Part shown: positions 47,276 to 60,300 of the stretch, piece by piece | Layout of the letters: each line of letters begins with the position of its first letter | Position numbering within the stretch: position 1 is the stretch's first letter | NCBI GenBank assembly: GCA_001939145.1 | Contig: LSRX01000589.1 | Location: 201,459 to 265,458 of the forward strand | Source: Symbiodinium microadriaticum | Taxonomy: Eukaryota > Sar > Dinophyceae > Suessiales > Symbiodiniaceae | Length of the DNA stretch: 64,000 nucleotides | Reading direction: 5' to 3' | The notes under the pieces: generated by a model | Told to the model about the DNA's origin: nothing | Seen by the model: the letters and a program-made list of their open reading frames with translations, nothing else | The model's database searches: none | Program-made: the position numbers and the translations under genes

Positions 47276-49840
47276 GGGCCGCACGCGGCATGATCACTTC
47301 CCCTGAGCTGTAGCTCATACAATCAAAACTGCGTATGAGGCCAAATGTACTTGCGTGGCGCATCTTTAATTGGATTTATTACAAAGAGGGTTGCATGGAG
47401 CATTTCATGCACATCGGACTGTCCATTCCGCAAAGATCCATGACTTGGGCGTCATAACCTGGGTTAGACCTCCTGATATGTGCCCACTCTAACCCCGCCC
47501 ACCTGCTAGGAACTGCAGCACATGGGTAGCAGGGTAGAGGCAGACGCGTGCACCTTAAGGGCAGTGTGTATTATCTCTTACACCCTGGACGCTAACCTGC
47601 CCCCAAACCTCCCCTGCAACCTGAACCCCTTCTTAGTTTGCAGGCAAGTTGGTTTTTAGAGATATTTTGGGGCAGAAGGTTTGGCAAGGTGTCTTTTTCC
47701 AACGGGGGTGGGGGGCTCTGGTGGAAGAGGCCAGTGCCTTCAAAGCATGGTTTCAAGGCCGTGCGGGATGCCTTGAATCACGGCGGAATTCTTAATCAGA
47801 GCTGACACTATTCGGAAAAGATATATTATATATCTTGTCAGCAATATTTATCATATTTTCTTCGCACTTGTAGCGAGCAGCCTTCACGATCAGGAAGTTG
47901 TCTGGCTTTCTTTGTGCGTGGTTCTAGCAAGTAGCTTCACGGCGTAAGGAGACTGTCATGTGCATTCTGCTCAAGCTGACCGGACTGTTCTGCAAGTTGC
48001 AAGCCGACAAGTGCCACCGAACTTGTCGTACATGGGAGGGGTTTCCTGTTTGACTATACCATGGCTCGTCGGATCCGGCATCCCACGCCCCCCCTATACT
48101 GTCGTAGGGATCCTGAATAAGAGGATCACGGGACTTTCTAAGTAGGGTTATCCGTAAGGTCACCATAGTTGTAGTTACAAGTCCTTATGATTAGCTCATT
48201 AGGGTGCATATATATATATATGTATAGAGAGGCATCTCACCCTACTTGCTAAGTCCCCTAATACTCCAAGTAATTACGGGCCCTTCCGATGAGCACTGCA
48301 GGAGGTAAAGCCTGGTCTTGCTACGAAGCGACCGACTGCACAACCTGTAGAATCCTTCTTCAACCCTTGAAATCATGCTTCCGGCCATGCATTCCAGCGC
48401 GATTCCGCCATACCTCCAGGTGTCGCTGGGGATCGGCATGACACTTCCCCATCTCCAGGAATTCACACCTTGTTATCGTATGTAGCGTTGAAAGTCCGGC
48501 CCACGACAATAAGCTTACTCCGGCGTCCTTGTAATGAGCATCCTATCATGTGGGGTTTATGCGAATCAGGGTTCCCTACTTTCTGTGAAACTGCAGGCGA
48601 CGCGGCGGCTCACTCAAATTGCACAGGCCGGCAGCGGTTCGTCTTGCTCGTGCAAAGGCAGAAATCTGGACATTTGATAAAGAAATATGCGGATCCCTGC
48701 TATAGGACAACGGTCTATGTCACTAAAGCACGGCAATCGTACACATGCGACCTGTGGTTCTTACCTGACCCCAAATTGTAGCTTTTGTTGAGATACCTTG
48801 TTTCCTTATTTCAAGATCTTTACCGTAATGTATGGTATCCAAACAAAAACTAAGGTATTACATTTAGGGGTCCACGTCCTACCAGTAGTAACCTTACACG
48901 TCCCCCACCGCTCTTCCGCCACAGGCTCATCCCATCCCTGCATACGTGCAGGCTCGGGCAGTTTAGAGTCTCGATTTGTTGACACTTGGGATCGTCTCCG
49001 GGACCGCTGGCACGCTTTCTTTCCTCGGCCACGAAGAAGTTCGACTGTTCTCGAATCTACCCGGAATCTCCTTTACATCTGCAGCAGGTGGTGCGACGGC
49101 CAGTCGTCGTGCAGGCGCATCTGGGAGGGATCCGCCGTGAGCAGAATGTAAACCTTGCCTGTGTAAGAGGTGACCTACGCCGTGACCCTTCAGCGAGCTC
49201 CTTGCAGCAAGAAAGTGGGATTAGGAGTTGTTTTGAGGCTACAAAGTTTTTACGTAGCTACTGGTCCCTTATTTACACACCTGAGCGTGCAACCCAACGC
49301 ACAAACGGGTGTCTAAATGCACCACTGTGCTGGGGCAGATACAAGCGGCAATTGAGGAACTCGAGCGCGCAGCCATAACTGCACCTTTCAAGCAAACCCC
49401 TTCAACCCTAGCCAGACTAGACCTCTAGAGACGATGCGAATCCAGAAAAGGCCAGCAAGCAAGAAGGCAACGATTCTGCCCTTCATCCATACTCAAATCT
49501 GCATCCCAGCCCAAGAAGGCCCCTACCTTCAGCCCACTGCGAAGCCACAGGTCCTGCACAGCCAGGTCCCGCTCCAGGTTCTTCCGCCTGGTCCGGACAG
49601 TACAGGACCCGAAGCAGAATCTCGCGAGCAATCCGTATTTGGGGCTCACGGAGGATACCATGGTCTTGATGCTCATCCTCATTGTCATTCAAAGATGTCT
49701 TGAAAGCGACGGTCAGGCTAACGCCCATGAAACCTGCACAGCTTGCACTGAAAGGCTACCGGTCAACCAGGACTCCCCAAGTATTTTTTGTGGGGTCTCA
49801 TATTCCTCATTCTGTGGTAATGCGGGGCTACAATAAGGGG
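47276..49840. other. gene-poor stretch with solitary satellite monomers
   Basis: About 47825-47985 carries two or three monomers of the 29-32 kb satellite (cttcgcacttgtagcgagc, cttcacgatcaggaagttg). No gene was recognised. A G-run occurs at 49847-49857, just right of this stretch. Confidence 0.55.
48129..48259. repeat. imperfect inverted repeat with AT-rich centre
   Basis: gggactttctaagtagggt at 48129-48147 faces accctacttgctaagtccc at about 48239-48257; the arms match at 16 of 19 positions. The roughly 90-bp centre contains a tatatatatata run. It could be a small inverted-repeat element or a hairpin; no internal frame was recognised. Confidence 0.6.
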
Positions 49841-49969
49841 TAGTTTGGGGGGGGGGGGTCTAGGAAGATCTGTCCCATTCGGGTTTTGCTCTCCCTCCAG
49901 ATAAACCCCAAACAAGTCTCAATTGAGATGTCAGAACATCGTGATGGGTATGTAGCAGCAATATACAGT

Positions 49970-50331
49970 ACATATACAAAGATGCATACAAGCACGTATG
50001 CATGTGCACATATGCATAGACATACACGTGCACGTACACGTATACATACATACATACATACATACATACATCCATACGTCCATACGTCCATACATTCATA
50101 CATGCATAATTGCATGCATACATGCATCCATGCATATGCATCTAATATATATATATATATACATACATACATACATACATACATACATACAGACATCCAT
50201 GCATGCATGCATGCATGCATGCATGCATGTATGTATGTATGTATGTATATATGTATATATACATATATACATATATATCTTTANATATACATATAAACAA
50301 AAATTCAAAAAAGTGTATTTATATGTATGTT

Positions 50332-50393
<62 letters not shown>

Positions 50394-50460
50394 TGTTTAT
50401 ATTAATATTTATATTTCTACTTATATATTTATTTATATATTTATTTATGTAAATGTATAG
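49970..50460. repeat. large CATA / TGCA / TATA microsatellite field
   Basis: The field holds long catacata, catgcatg, tatgtatg and tatatata runs with one undetermined base at 50284. All Tyr/Ile/Cys/His-rich frames here are repeat artefacts. Confidence 0.95.
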
Positions 50461-51630
50461 TAAATAAAATATTTGAATAGATATACAAATTGTTAGAAAT
50501 GCAGATACCTACACACACATGTATATACACACAAAGATATGTTGTATCTGTGAAGCTAGCAGCAGAGCAAGCCTGAGAAGCCTGTTTACCGGTTTCGCCA
50601 ACTTTAGCAGGAACACTCAGTTTCGATCGCGATCGCGGTCGCCGCATCCTCCCGAAACGCGTGCGCAAGGTGCGGTTCTCGGACGTTGCTTAAAGCCAGG
50701 AGTTCTCAGGATATATGGATGATATAAGCTTCGGTTCGGTCGTGGGGTTCCAAATAGGCAGATTCAACGAAGACAATAATGCCAGCATTTGGAGTTGGGC
50801 GTGTTGTGTGTGCAGAGTTTCCATGGCAAATTGGGCCCATGTCGATCTCAAAACTGTTATCCTCATATTGGCTTGCTGCTGCAACATTGACCACCAGAAG
50901 GTCACACAGGCGAGAACATCGCATTTCCGGTCAGCGTTTGGCCCAATGTCCAAGATGACCTGACCGAAGCTGCAGAGGATATAGGCTCATTGGTGCAGGT
51001 ATGCAGCATTCATGTCCTTACTTTGCATGTGTGTCATTCCGTCTGATAGTATGCATGCATGCATGCACATATGTATGAACCATTTTTTTGGCATGTGGAA
51101 TTATACCGTTACTTCGGTTGCTGATCCGCACCTCATCCCCGATCTCCCACCAGTCCTCTTCTGGAAAATACAATAGAGAAGCGCTACTACTGCTGCTGCT
51201 GTTGCTGCATCAGCAAAGCTGTTGCTGCAGCTGATGCTGTTGCAGCTGCTCCAGCCAAGCATTTGCGTTCCTGTCATGGTGAATCATTTGGGCTGTTGCA
51301 GGGCATGTTGAGAAATTTTTGGCAAACCGCCACGTGTGACCAGTGTGGCAATCTTGTTTGTTGGTGTTGCGAAAAGACACCGCGCATGTATCGTGAAGCG
51401 ATTTCGCATACGAAGAGGTCCAAGCGTGCAGTATTTGTAAGTTTCGCTGTGCAACAGCATCATTGGTAAATGTACTAAGCGAAACTACACTTGGTGCTGG
51501 CATAGAAGAACATATTAGTACTTTAGTGTACTTTACACATGACCAAGAATAGTGGAGATTGGAAAGGGTTGTAGGGACACGACGACGGTCCCAAGCAATT
51601 CAACCACAAAGCCTGGTTACATGAGGGTGG
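50461..51630. other. stretch between microsatellite fields, no clear gene
   Basis: The only hint is at 51263-51469 (+), where a frame includes CDQCGNLVCWCCEKTP, a Cys-rich run that could be a zinc-binding exon. It has no supporting context. Confidence 0.35.
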
Positions 51631-51635
51631 GTAGC

Positions 51636-51747
51636 ATGCATATATATATATATATGTAGAGATATATACATATGCATACATACATACATACATACATACT
51701 TACTTACTTACATACATACATACATACATACATACACATATACATAC

Positions 51748-51794
<47 letters not shown>

Positions 51795-51906
51795 CANCTC
51801 TCTCTCTCCCCCTCTCGTTCTCTCTCTGTATCTGTCTGAATCTACTCGGATTACGCTCTCTCTTACTCTCGATGTCCATATACATATACATATACATATG
51901 CATATG

Positions 51907-51953
<47 letters not shown>

Positions 51954-52160
51954 GCATACATATATGTGTGTGTGTGCCTCTGTGTGTGTGTGCATGTGTA
52001 TGTCTATGCATGTACAGGTGTCAGAGAGAATGCATATGCATATGTGTATTTTTGTATGTGCAGTTGTGTACGTATTCGCGTACGTGCATGCATGTTCCTA
52101 TGCAAGTATGTGCATACATTTCACATTATTGTACACATACATGCATATGCATACATACAC
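51636..52160. repeat. CATA / TATACA microsatellite field with CT run
   Basis: (catacata)n is followed by (tatacata)n, an undetermined base at 51797, a ctctct run, a second (tatacata)n and a tgtg run. It mirrors the field at 50 kb. Confidence 0.95.
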
Positions 52161-52184
52161 ACATTACGTGACGGATGCGAACAC

Positions 52185-52292
52185 GTCTCACATCCCCTGA
52201 TGGGCGAGGCGAATCGGCGGCGACGTGAAGAGAACGTCACCGCGTACCGGTTTTTGGCGATGTCACCGATCACCGAGGACGACGAGGATTGA
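52185..52292 (+). CDS. possible C-terminal exon, hypothetical
   Basis: PLMGEANRRRREENVTAYRF then LAMSPITEDDED and a stop follows the microsatellite. Charged composition and an acidic tail look coding, but no AG|G acceptor was seen and no family is recognised. Confidence 0.3.
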   Translation, partial: VSHPLMGEANRRRREENVTAYRFLAMSPITEDDED

Positions 52293-53526
52293 TGCTGAGC
52301 AGTGCATCCGCAGCCAAGTCAATTCTCTGGGTTTAGAGATTTACCAGGGTGGATTTTTTATCGCTTGGTTTGATTTGTTCACGACTCGTGTACTTGCACA
52401 CATCGCCATGCTGATATTCGATACCTTTCGATTGCACCAACGTTTGTGACCGCGCGTTGAGTGGATGAGTCCGGTTTATTCACATGGTATGGTCGAAGGT
52501 TTGGGGCGACAGAGTGTTGACTACGGCTCATATGTGATTTGGATGGCTGGAAGATCCGCCGGTAGTATCCTTCGGCACGGATGCATATTTTTCTAAAGGC
52601 CTAACATCTTGTTATTGGTGCCCGATAGAACCCAGCGTTGTGTTCTGCGATGAACGCCAACCAACCCTTCTTTTACTGGTTAAATTTCACTGAATGCGTA
52701 CGGCTGATCTATTTTGGTCGCCATCACAGTGCCCAAGGGTTGCCACCCATGCACCGGCTTCTTTCGCTGTAGCTTACTATGGCTGATGTCCGAGCTTGTG
52801 CTCTTCTGTACTGCTGTCGCTTTAAACTGCTTCCAACTTTGCAGAGCAAGCCGCTCATTGCAGCAGCACAGGTTCTGCAGAACGACTGGTTTGAACCTAT
52901 GAAACGCGAGCTAAACCATGCTTGCGTTGCGTCAGAGATGTCTCCGCTCCCAAGTCGAGCAGTGCTGCGGAACTCAGGCCAATGAGCCTGTGGATGCAGC
53001 ACCAGAACGCGCCTGGAGACAGCGCTGAAAATAGGAAAATCCATTAAACCAAAGTTCTCCTACTCCAAGTTTTGTGTGCTTGGCTTCGTTTCCTGTCAGA
53101 GGATTTTGACGCCGGCAAGTTCTTTAGGTTTGGACAATTTGTTTTGGGCTTTGGGGTTTGCTTGGAAGTGGCAGGAGCAGTTTGTGCCGCGCCCGCCGCT
53201 TGCTCCAGGTCCGAGCTTTTCGCCAGACTCGGGTCATGAGGCGGCATCAACACCGTCTGCAAGTAAGTAAACATGCAAGGACAACCAGATTAAACCAACA
53301 GTGCACCCAAGGACCGAAACCTTGGACATCTTGCTACCTATCAGGCCACAAGTCCTGGTTTATGTAGTAGTTCAGTTCCCACTTGCCGACTCTGGTAACT
53401 TCAGCACAGCTAAAAAGCGGACACCAAGCGGACACCCACGCATCCAGAACCTAGTCTCCAGAACTTCGGCTCGGCACAGGTTGGGTTGGGAACTCCACGT
53501 GCTATCATGCTTGCCTGACGGGTGAG

Positions 53527-54044
53527 GCGTTGGTTGTGCGAATTCCCGAAAGACACCCTTTCAGGCAGAGGGAGGGCCCCGACGTGAGTATGCCCGAAAT
53601 GGAGATCCTCGAGGGCAGGAGCTCCGCCGGGAGTTTGAAGTCCAAGTTCTTCCAAGCGAAGCTGTCTTTTTTGTCCAAGACTGGAAATGAAAGCCGTTGC
53701 GTTTTATTTGTGGTAGTAGTAGATTTTCAGGGAAGCTTTTTCGCGAGGTCGTTATGTTTCGGGGTGCTCGTGAGAACGAAAGCGTGTGGAAGGTCTTCCT
53801 GGGCGGAGTGTTGGCCTTGTATGCTCCTGGATCATTGCTTCAAGTGGTCATCGGCATCTTCGCCTGCCAGTTGTCGTTTAAGGGTCCTCCAGCGCTGCGC
53901 ACCACTTGCGATGGCTCAGATTTGCTCAGAGAGCGATGCGGTTTGCCACAAATTCCCACCAGCGAGATGCCAAAGACATGTCAATGCTTCGCACGAGAAA
54001 GGAATCGTTGGGACAACTTGCCTGGACGTGACTTGCCTCAGTAG
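53527..54044 (+). CDS. membrane protein fragment, two or more exons
   Basis: Exon 53527-53683 follows gtgag|g and reads ALVVRIPERHPFRQREGPDV, then a stretch ending FQAKLSFLSKTG. A 47-nt intron with a GA donor is removed in phase 1, and exon 53731 onward reads GKLFREVVMFRGARENESVW, then KVFLGGVLALYAPGSLLQVV followed by IGIF, a probable membrane helix. A GC donor candidate follows at 53862; the frame stays open to 54044. Upstream exons probably exist (a candidate VRAFRQTRVMRRHQHRLQ at about 53209-53262). The family was not recognised. Confidence 0.55.
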
Positions 54045-54119
54045 TCTCTGCGACGACGGGGCCTTTTACTCGTCGGGATAGGTACAGTGCTTGCCGCGCA
54101 AAGGCCTCGGATATTCGTT

Positions 54120-56560
54120 TTTTCATGTAAGAAGGCTCACGGTAAAGATGTGCGTTTTATTTATTCGTTCTTCGAGCCCGTAACTTGCGTAAATTATAGA
54201 GCTTTCGCACTAATTCTAATTTGAAATAATTAGATTTCAAGGGAGGGAAATGCCCTTATTTATTTATTCGGGCTTTGGACATTTATCTTGGACGATAAGA
54301 AAATTAATATTATTATTTTTATTGGTTCTTCTATTATGTTTTTTGATATTTAATCTCAGATCCCGGACGAAAATTATATTAATCCGTCGATATTCTTTAT
54401 ACTAAAGATTAGTATTTCTAATAAATAATTCGTGCGATAAAAAAATTATAGCCTTTATATATTAGCTCGATAATTATAAGGAAAATTCTGTACGGTTTGG
54501 AAATATTATATTGATTTTGATTATCTTTTATATTAATGATTAGTTTTCTTATGAAATAATATATATAATAATGATTTGTTTTGATTGTATTTCTGTAAAT
54601 TTTTTATATTATTAATAAGGTGTTATGTCGACTCTCTTGGATTTAGATATTTTCAATATGTAGGCTCTTCTGAGATTCTATTTTTAATTATGGTACTTCT
54701 AGATCGCTTATATGGATCTCGTTTATCTTATTTTTCGTATTATTAGTAAGAAATTATTAAGTATTTTCATGTTAAGGGTATTTATTTATTCGGAATTTGA
54801 TATATAATTTCTTATAGTTTCTATAATAAGGAATTATTTAATTTATTTGGAATTAATTTGAAATTCTCGTATTTATAGTATAAAATTTTAATTGTCTTTA
54901 TTGTTGGAATTGTAAAGGAGTTGTTATTTTAATGTGCTTGGGCGAATTTCGCGTAGTATTTAGTTGTATTTATTTTTGAATATTTGGTTTTCTATTAAGT
55001 ATGTTTATGGTAAGGATATTTATCTATTCGGAATTATTTGGTATAGAATGAAAGTAGAAAAAGAAAAGAAAGTATTAAATATATTTCGAGATATTCTGAA
55101 ATTCTTATATTTATATTATATATTTAAAATATTTTTTTTAATGGTTGCTTAAAAATTGATAAAAAGACGCGTGGAGAGAGGGGGGCGAGCCTGCCCAAGT
55201 TAATTATTTTCTCTATTTATATATCGAAATAAAATGGTTATATAATAATAAATCGCTTATGCCCAATAAAACTCACTTTCTCTTTCTTTCTAATAGCCGC
55301 CTCCCTAATTTTGTTCTCTAGCGGCCTTGAGCCCAAACTTGATCGTTCGGATGTGAAGTTTCGTGAAAGAAACTCGAAATCGCAGAATGTAGCCGCTATA
55401 TTTGAAACGATATAAATATTAAAAAGAAAGGCCGTCTAGAACAAAATTTCTTTTTGGCTCGGCAAAACAAATCTTCCAAAGAATATTAATATTAGAATCG
55501 AGATAATATATTTTAATTAAATTTTTAATTCTATTTCTAAGCTGCCCTAGTGAGCAGTATATCATTCCGAAAAAATTTGGGAACGGAGGCTTTCATGTGG
55601 AGCTTAGACGCAATTTTTCGTTTGCAGAGACCGAGATTACGGGACCAGCTACGAAAACGATTGCCACCTTCTAAGTTTGAATATCAAATCTTGCCTTTCT
55701 CGGGTCAAAAATATAATCTAATACTATTAATTAAATCTCTCGAGCAAGATATTGTTTGGATAGATTTAGAGTGGTAATCATCTTATTGGGAAGGGCGAAG
55801 AATCGAGAATTTATTCTTAATAATAATATCTTTTTAATGCATAAGTACGAATAGTATCTATAATCCAATCATATATTCAACCTTAATTTTCTACCTTTAT
55901 ATCTTCTTCAATAATAATGCTTTAATTTGGTTCTCGGTTTTTTTCTTTTCTTTCTTGCTCCTATCTATTCTTATATTTATTAGATTAAATATATATAAGT
56001 AAAAAATCACCACTGTTAAAAAATATTATTAAAAAAAAATCTCTATATTAGAATTATATTAAAATACTTTCCTCATCTTAATATATATAGAATTCAGAAT
56101 TAAATTTATTATTTATTATTATTTTTTTTTCTTCTATATTTATATTAATTATTTCTAGAATTTGTTCTTATCTTTCTTATTCTTATTCCTCTTCTATTCT
56201 TATATTTATCAAATTATATATTTGTATAAACCAAATATACACTACTACTATCATTCGTACATCGAAAATTTTAATAAGTTCTCTATCTCAGAATTCAATC
56301 GAAATATCTTCATCTTAATTATAGAAATCAGAATTTATCTTAAATATCTTCTAATTTATATTTCAGAAGCTTCCGATTTCAATTTCTATCATGAATTTCT
56401 ATGATTATTTTTATTTTATATGAAGCTATTTAATTCTGGAATTTAAAGTTATAGCGATTTTTTCCTATTTATTAAAGAAATTCCCACAATTTTTTCCCTA
56501 AGAAGTTTATCGAAAATCCTTGAGATTCGGAAAACACTAATCATTAAATTCCCATCATTT
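54120..56560. other. AT-rich island containing decayed satellite
   Basis: Composition changes abruptly from mixed to strongly AT-rich and back at about 56565. The left part keeps recognisable pieces of the 59-bp satellite: ggtaaagatgtgcgtttta and tttattcgttcttcgagc at 54140-54178, tttatttattcgggctttgg near 54260, and gtaaggatatttatctattc near 55010. The right part (55150-56560) is not obviously satellite and holds a 75-codon frame at 55550-55777 of unknown nature. Nothing here looks like a functional gene. Confidence 0.7.
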
Positions 56561-56564
56561 TTTG

Positions 56565-57350
56565 TCTCGCGCACGGCGGTCGCTGGAGAAGGATTGCAAC
56601 CTGAAAAGATCAAAGTTCCTGTTCCGTGGTTCACCGATGGAGCCCGCTTTCTGTCTTATTTTCCGTTTGCCAAGCCATACCTGTAATCTCCAACCCCAAT
56701 TCGATCCATTTATGCAAGAAAACACGAGGGCCTTTCGGTTACATGAAGTGCCCGCCCAGCATTGATGCTAATGCTTTGTGATGAAGGACATCTAGTGAAA
56801 TCTACTGCTCAAGATGGTCAACATGGACAACATGCACGTCGTTGTGAAGTTGCTAGTAAGTCATCATCCTCGTCACCATCATTGCATCTTATTGCAGGCA
56901 TAATCATGGTTGGTTCTCAGGCTCCGCAGCAGGCTTCACACCGTTCAGGATGTCTCGACACTGAGAGATATCTTGAGTTCCTTTTTAGGTTGGGCCACAT
57001 CGCTGCAAAGAAGACGATAGTTCTGGCAGGTTCGCTCTCTCAGCCAGGCAAACAAGGCGCGCGACGAACTTTGTAAGAATAGGTAAAACAGCCACTGCAA
57101 GTGCGACAAGAATCACGTCCACACGCAGTACAACTCAATTGAACTACTCAGTTATCACCGAAGCCGCATTGGCGAACAACACTCTGTACGAAGCCCTCGA
57201 CGTGATGCTGGGACCCTTTGCCTTCTTCTTGCTCCTTCTGTTGGGAGACCTAAGAGGACAACCCGGCCTGGCTAGCTGGAGGAGCTGGATGAGGATGACG
57301 AGCTGGAAGGGCTGGCGCCATGCTTGGTCTTCCTCTCACTCGCGGAATTG
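56565..57350. other. stretch between the AT-rich island and minus-strand genes
   Basis: GC content returns to normal. Frames at 56762-57076 and 57139-57351 (+) are open but unrecognised and lack splice support. Confidence 0.35.
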
Positions 57351-57353
57351 ACA

Positions 57354-60300
57354 TTAGGTCAGTAAAATGCTTCTGCGGCTCCTCAGAAGCTTTTCCGACT
57401 TCTTGAGAGCCTTGCACCGTTAGACATGAGCAGTGCACAAGTGGCTGCGACCCAGATATTTTGAATACTGTAGACATGGCATAAGGCTCCAATTCGGCCT
57501 TCTCGGCTTTGGCAACTTTCGCTTGCAGCTTTTGCATCCTCAGACAAGATGTACGTCATGAGATCGCTGGCTTCTGCTTGGCTTACGACCCCTGCATCGA
57601 CACGTGAAGATCATTTGGAAAAGGCTCTTCTTCAGTTTCTTAAACTGCTTCCTTTCCTCCTGGCAAGGAAATGCGCATCGCGACGCACGGATGCTTGAGC
57701 AATCGCGGCATTGTCTAGCATAGCGATCACGGGTAAGGACATGCAAGGACGAAGACCACAGCGTTTCCAAGAGCTCGCATTCCAACAAGAAAACCACCGG
57801 AGCCATGCAACTGCTAAGGGTTTGCTCCAGTTTGGGGTTTATCGGTCCAGGAATTGAAACTTTCACGAAGGCCGCGAACCGAACCGCAAACCGGAACCGA
57901 ACCGCCAGGAACCGTCCACCCCTGTGAACCGTAAAAAGCGAGAACCACTGAACCGACACACGACATCGAACCGCACGAACCGAACCGCATTTCCACTCCA
58001 TCCATCCCTCCGTGCAGCCCCGCCCCCTCCTCCACGCAGTTCCCTCCATCCAAACACCCTCCATTGCAACCCTCCTCTGCTTCCTCCAGGCACCCTCCAT
58101 CCAGCGCCTTCTTCCCTGCAAGCCACCTAGATCCAAGAATGGATATCCAAGCATGGGTCCTTGCTCATGGATTTAAGCATCGCTTTTTGCTTGGCTTTCT
58201 TCTCCTGGCGCTGATCTCATAGGCTGGAAAAGCACCCGGAGCCGTGCACTACTGTGGCTCCTGCTTCTTCTCCTTCTTGGTCTTCTCTGGAGGCATCTCT
58301 GGTGGCGGCAGGGGAGGAGGGAGCGGGGGAGGCGGCGGCGGTGGCGCCGCCTCTGCTGCCTGCGAGGTACCCAAGGACGACGCCTCCAACCCAACGGCCC
58401 AGACCTGCCTCCTCCTCCAAGTCATCGAAGACCGGCGCGGAGGTGGCTGCAACCTTGGCGCGGAACCTGGGACTTCGGATCTCACGTTTCTTCGCTCCTC
58501 ATCCCTTCATGCACATTGGGCCAAGAGGCTGGTCCCTCAGGCGATAGAGGTCCAGCTCCTGCCAGGAAGCCGCTTTTTCTGCAATGAAGACTCACCCTAA
58601 ACCCAAAAACTCCTCGGAGTCGCTCCCGGCCAAGGGCGAGCCGTTTTCGTCCTGCGCTCCCTTCGCCGTGTCGAAACGGACGCCTCAACGAGAGAAGCTA
58701 GCTCACATCCGAGGCGAGGGGAAGGGCAAAAGCAAGGAACGAGGGAAGGCCAATCATTGCGCCTGTGGCCTTCCGCTTCTCTTTCCGCTCCGGAGCCTGG
58801 AAAGGTTTCCAGGTCTGAAAGTAGGCGCGAACAATTTCGGGGGGGGGGGGGGTTCTCTTCGAGAGACTTCATCTGCGACATTTTTTGAGGGAATGTCCTT
58901 CTTTCGGTGTGTGTGTGTGTGTGTGTGTGTGTGTTGGTTGGTTGGTTGTGTGTGTTTTTTTCTGCCGCCGCCCTCTGTCGAACTCTGCGCCTGCGCCTCT
59001 TCGAAGCTCTCCTTGGGGGCCAAGGCCCTCTTCTCCCTCGCTTTGCCTCGGGAGCTCGGCAGCTTCCGCTTCAACGGCGCGCTACTTGCTTCTTCTTTGC
59101 TTTTTGCTATATATGAAAGGAGCGAGACGGCTCAGATCACGATGACAAGGAGACGCATTTGTTGAGATGAAGAGATTTTGAGAACAGATTCATGGAGATA
59201 TTTATTTACCAGCATGTTGATCACACTCAGCAGCTTTGGCAGTGCAGCAGCAGGAGCAACAACGGCCGAAGTCGTGTCAGTGGATGTCAGTGGTGTCAGA
59301 GCGTATGTCACGTGAAACATCATGGAACCTGCGAGCGGCCAAGGCTCGTATCACCTCCTCGTCTGCGGCGGCCTCCTGGTCAAGAGAGTCCGGAAAAAAA
59401 GAACATGCATAATCATGCATAGTCATCAGACATGAAAACTGCGGCATCTGCACCGATTTAGCTCAATGCTTGTGGTCGACACGCGACCAGGAAGAAACCA
59501 TCCCAGTTTGCAGCATCTACACTTCGAACTCCTAGCCGAGCCAACTCCAACACCGAAAACACATCGCAGAGGAACGGAAGAAATGCATCTTTTCAGGCAG
59601 TGCTTGAACCACGGCCCGGCTCCTGCTTCGCCTCCTCATCAGCTCTTCGAAGGACCTCTCTCTGCGTGGACCCGAACCCGAAAGCTTCAACTTCCCGTAA
59701 ACCCCGGCTCTTGTGGCAGCTAGTCTCAGGCTCATGATGATGATATGTTTTGGTTTTACGTAGCGTAGCCGTGTAAGCAGGATGCAGGGCATCCTTTTGT
59801 CTAAGGGGGCCTTCTGGCAAGGACATTCATAAAGCGTGGTGTTTCTCCTAAAGATGATGTGTGCCAGTCGGGTCATCCGAATCCGAGTTGGCATGATCAG
59901 TCAATCAAGGGGAACGCGAAGATTATTTCTACACGGCGCAGGCTGTTTGCACCGTGAAGGGTTTGCAAATTCGCCACCTAAGCTGTCATTGTAACACACA
60001 ATATATGCACCTTCTTTGGAGAACTGCAACGACCTTCCATGATCTTGCAGGTAGATGACCCACATACAAGAAGACATTCGCGTGGCACACGATATACCTG
60101 TGGAATGACACGGCAGGGCCTCATCGCGTTTTCGCCGCATGCGCGCCGCCTCCTCCTTTGCGGCAAGTCGGGCCTTCTCCTCCTTGCGGCATCCAGCTGC
60201 AGTCATCTGCAACTTGCAAAATCAAAATCTGCTGTGCATTCGTCCGGACACCGTCCCTGTCCCTTGGGAGCTTCACGGTGTCTACTCTCTAGCGCAAGGG

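Noticed and set aside
49828..50460. Frames rich in Tyr, Ile, His, Met and Cys up to 136 codons
   Set aside because: They are produced entirely by CATA/TATA repeats and contain an undetermined base.
51700..52171. Frames rich in Met, Tyr, His and Cys
   Set aside because: Same cause as the 50-kb field: tandem repeat, not protein.
53410..53655. Minus-strand 81-codon frame near 53.5 kb
   Set aside because: It is antisense to the exon at 53527-53683, which is supported by phase-consistent splicing.
58584..59165. Plus-strand 193-codon frame with a Cys/Val run
   Set aside because: It crosses a poly-G and a GT microsatellite and lies antisense to exon candidates of the minus-strand gene.
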